Assembly (NCBI GenBank): GCA_002478225.1
Contig: DLMV01000045.1
Location: forward strand, 1-7,180
Direction: 5' to 3'
DNA: 7,180 bases
Source of the DNA: Deltaproteobacteria bacterium UBA7527
GTDB lineage: Bacteria; Desulfobacterota; Syntrophorhabdia; Syntrophorhabdales; Syntrophorhabdaceae
A program made the position numbers and the translations under genes. The notes under the pieces were generated by a model that was not told where the DNA came from, did no database searches, and saw nothing but the letters and a program-made list of their open reading frames with translations. This document shows, in pieces, positions 5,647 through 7,180 of this stretch. Every line of letters begins with the position of its first letter. Positions within the stretch are counted from its first letter, which is position 1.

Positions 5647-6302
5647 GTTTCCGGTCCGGTTATCCTTTTTACGAGTTCCATGGCGTCCGTCTGCATCTTC
5701 GCAAAGTCCTGCAGAGAAAGGCCTGCCCCGAGCACGACCCGTTTCGCATCCTCGCTGTGAATAAGGTCCGACGGGCTGTGGGAATCCGTGTTCAGTATCA
5801 GCCTTGCGCCGATCTTTTTTGCCAGGCGCGCCACGTGGCCGTTCGTGAGCGAATGCCCTTTCCTTGAGGTTATCTCCAGGAAGGTGCCGCCCTTCTTCGC
5901 CATCACAACATCCTCCTCGGTGATGAGGCCCGGGTGTGCCAGGATGTCCGCCTTGCCCTCGATGGCCGCCCTGTTCGTCCCTTTCTCCACGGGCTCGACG
6001 ATCGTTTCCCCGTGCACGACAACATAGGACGCCCCGAGCTTCCGCGCGAAGGCGATCATCTCCTTGATAAGGCCCCTGGGGCTGTGGGTTATCTCAACAC
6101 CGGGGACAACGGTTATGCCTTTGTAGTTCTTCAGGTCTTTCTTTAATCTCAGGATCCCCGCGACGACCATCTCGATGTTCGTGGGATCCACGTGGTCGGA
6201 GATGCCGATCACCCTGTAACCCTTTGCCTTTGCCCTTCTTACCAGCTCTGATGGCAGGAGCTCGCCGTCACTGAAGAGGGTATGTGTGTGCAGGTCTATC
6301 AT
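5643..6302 (-). CDS. PHP-domain metal-dependent phosphoesterase, probable histidinol phosphatase
   Basis: A 219-residue single-domain PHP protein. The metal-binding motifs are complete: LHTHTLFSDGE at 4-14 (His5, His7, Asp12), SDH at 35-37, GVEITH at 68-73 (Glu70), VVVHGE at 94-99 (His97), LAHPG at 121-125 (His123) and NTDSHSP at 171-177 (Asp173, His175). PHP proteins are trinuclear-metal phosphoesterases. They include the histidinol-phosphatases HisJ/HisK, the N-terminal domain of DNA polymerase III alpha and nucleotide phosphatases. The protein is shorter than the classic 260-280 residue HisJ/HisK, so family alone does not prove the substrate. The ATGA overlap with hisC, whose product is histidinol phosphate, is the main argument for histidinol-phosphatase activity. 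The start lies 2 bases after the DUF151 stop; the Shine-Dalgarno is poor, so coupling is likely. This part of the window is visibly richer in GC than ispH. Confidence 0.85.
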   Translation of the reverse strand: MIDLHTHTLFSDGELLPSELVRRAKAKGYRVIGISDHVDPTNIEMVVAGILRLKKDLKNYKGITVVPGVEITHSPRGLIKEMIAFARKLGASYVVVHGETIVEPVEKGTNRAAIEGKADILAHPGLITEEDVVMAKKGGTFLEITSRKGHSLTNGHVARLAKKIGARLILNTDSHSPSDLIHSEDAKRVVLGAGLSLQDFAKMQTDAMELVKRITGPET

Positions 6303-6304
6303 GA

Positions 6305-6802
6305 CTACATCTTGTATTTGCCGAAATCGTCCTGGGAGAGATTCTCAAGGATCTCCTCCCATTCCGTCGTATCCGTAACGACCTTGTCGCCCTTTTGCGC
6401 AAGGTCCACCTTTGCAGATCTCTGTATAACGCTCTCTTCAACGAAGATCGAGGCGCCGGTCCGCAGTGCGATCGCGAGCGCGTCACTTGGCCTGGCATCA
6501 ATGGTAAGCCGCTTGTTGTTCACGTCCATGTGTATCAGCGCGTAGTAGGTGTTGTCCTTCAGGTCGTTCACCTCTATCTTGATCACCTTGATGCCGAGCT
6601 GATCGAGGATGTTCTTAAGGAGGTCATGGGTCATTGGTCTTGGGGTTTGGATGTTCTCAAGGGCCGTTGCAATGCTCGAGGCCTCGAGGAGACCGATCCA
6701 TATAGGAAGGACATCCTTTTCCTCCAGGTCTTTCAAAAGAACGATCGGGGTATTTGTAAAAGGGTCAACGGTAATGCCCGCGATCTTCATCTCTTTCAAC
6801 AT
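6305..6802 (-). CDS. Bifunctional nuclease family protein (DUF151)
   Basis: A 165-residue member of the BFN/DUF151 family (PF02577). Conserved family segments are visible: LPIWIGLLEASSIA at 32-45, RPMTHDLL at 55-62, and DARPSDALAIALR at 102-114, followed by IFVEESVI at 119-126. The acidic tail ends in LSQDDFGKYKM, a typical ending of the family. Plant BFN-type members have been reported with RNase and DNase activity; in bacteria the physiological role is not settled. The start is fixed by a perfect Shine-Dalgarno (AAAGGAGGTG) ending in the last codons of miaB, 7 bases from the ATG; the internal Met5 is too far away. It overlaps miaB by 7 bases and ends 2 bases before the PHP gene. DUF151 genes often neighbour miaB in deltaproteobacterial-type gene orders (recollection, not checked). 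Confidence 0.93.
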   Translation of the reverse strand: MLKEMKIAGITVDPFTNTPIVLLKDLEEKDVLPIWIGLLEASSIATALENIQTPRPMTHDLLKNILDQLGIKVIKIEVNDLKDNTYYALIHMDVNNKRLTIDARPSDALAIALRTGASIFVEESVIQRSAKVDLAQKGDKVVTDTTEWEEILENLSQDDFGKYKM

Positions 6803-7180
6803 ACCTGCACCTCCTTTAATTTCGGCGCTTCACCTTTCAGAGAATTGGCATAGCCTTTTACTATTGCAACCTCGACGAGCTTGTTCATCATTGTCTGCGG
6901 ACCATAAAAGTTGACGATCTTGTTCGTCCTTGTTCTCCCCGTAAGCTCTTCGGTCGAGTTCCTGCTCATGTCTTCCGTCAGCACCTCGGTCGTTTTGCCT
7001 TCCATCGCCTTGTTCTTCGAGAGCGTTATCTCCCTCTGGAGTGTTTGGAGATGGTGGAGCCTTTCGAGGGCTTCTGCCCGCGGCACCTCTCCCGGCAGCG
7101 TTGATGCAAGGGTGAATTTCCTCGGAGAAAAGATAAAAGAGAATATGCCGTCGAATTGAATATCTTCTATGAGACCCATG
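6796..7180 (-). CDS. miaB: tRNA-2-methylthio-N6-dimethylallyladenosine synthase, C-terminal part
   Basis: This is the last 127 or so residues of MiaB; the gene runs off the window, and the methionine coded at 7177-7179 is internal, not the start. MiaB is a radical-SAM enzyme that adds a methylthio group to i6A37 of tRNAs reading UNN codons. The visible part holds the end of the radical-SAM domain (FDGIFSFIFSPR, then LPGEVPRAEALERL) and the TRAM domain with GRTRTNKIVNFYG and the VAIVKGYANSLKGE ending. The [4Fe-4S]-binding cysteines lie outside the window. GRTRTNKIVNF is typical of MiaB rather than RimO or MtaB. The family segment usually written RPGTxA is here RKFTLA. The final codons, encoding KEVQVC, double as the ribosome binding site of the next gene. 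Confidence 0.93.
   Translation of the reverse strand, partial: MGLIEDIQFDGIFSFIFSPRKFTLASTLPGEVPRAEALERLHHLQTLQREITLSKNKAMEGKTTEVLTEDMSRNSTEELTGRTRTNKIVNFYGPQTMMNKLVEVAIVKGYANSLKGEAPKLKEVQVC
6808..6817 (-). promoter_or_regulatory. Perfect Shine-Dalgarno for the DUF151 gene, inside miaB
   Basis: On the minus strand AAAGGAGGTG is fully complementary to the usual 16S 3' tail, and GGAGG lies 7 bases from the DUF151 ATG. It is read as the Lys-Glu-Val codons near the MiaB C-terminus. It is the strongest ribosome binding site in the window and settles the start of the DUF151 gene. Confidence 0.85.

Overview
This 7,180-base window reads as a dense, single-direction block of bacterial housekeeping genes. 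All nine genes lie on the minus strand, so transcription runs from high to low coordinates. The order of transcription is: 3' end of miaB, a DUF151 bifunctional-nuclease gene, a PHP-family phosphoesterase gene, hisC, a 186-base gap, cmk, ispH, rpsA, a small Trm112/YcaR-type zinc-ribbon gene (found by direct translation at 989-1165), and an LpxL/HtrB-type lipid A acyltransferase gene. The long plus-strand open frames are antisense shadows of these genes.

Organism: an acyltransferase of the lipid A family implies a Gram-negative cell with an outer membrane. The cmk-ispH-rpsA run, preceded by an aminotransferase gene, is an arrangement I associate with the former Deltaproteobacteria (Desulfobacterota, Syntrophorhabdia-like or Geobacter-like lineages) and some Firmicutes. 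GC content is moderate and rises towards the PHP/DUF151 end. The lineage assignment is inference from gene order, not a database result.

Layout: 6796-7180 (miaB 3' end), 6305-6802 (DUF151), 5643-6302 (PHP) and 4582-5646 (hisC) overlap or are at most 2 bases apart, which suggests translational coupling. HisC and a PHP phosphatase would catalyse consecutive steps of histidine synthesis. After the gap, cmk and ispH overlap by ATGA. ispH is followed 9 bases later by rpsA, rpsA 12 bases later by the Trm112 gene, and that 6 bases later by the acyltransferase gene. The second group joins CMP phosphorylation, the last step of isoprenoid precursor synthesis, ribosomal protein S1 and lipid A acylation.

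The most unusual content is in the two non-coding patches, 1-88 and 4396-4581. Both are filled largely with short degenerate tandem repeats whose period is exactly 7 bases. Five separate arrays with five different consensus words can be read (31-58, 76-96, 4441-4489, 4504-4538, 4548-4575). Neighbouring arrays tend to be partly complementary, and the larger patch is bracketed by an 11-base perfect inverted repeat. One array runs through the stop codon of the acyltransferase gene. This looks like a family of heptameric intergenic repeats, reminiscent in period only of the heptanucleotide STRR repeats of cyanobacteria. It is the main candidate for something undescribed. Two gene pairs (ispH/rpsA and Trm112/acyltransferase) are also in the same reading frame, separated only by one TAG and two or three sense codons.
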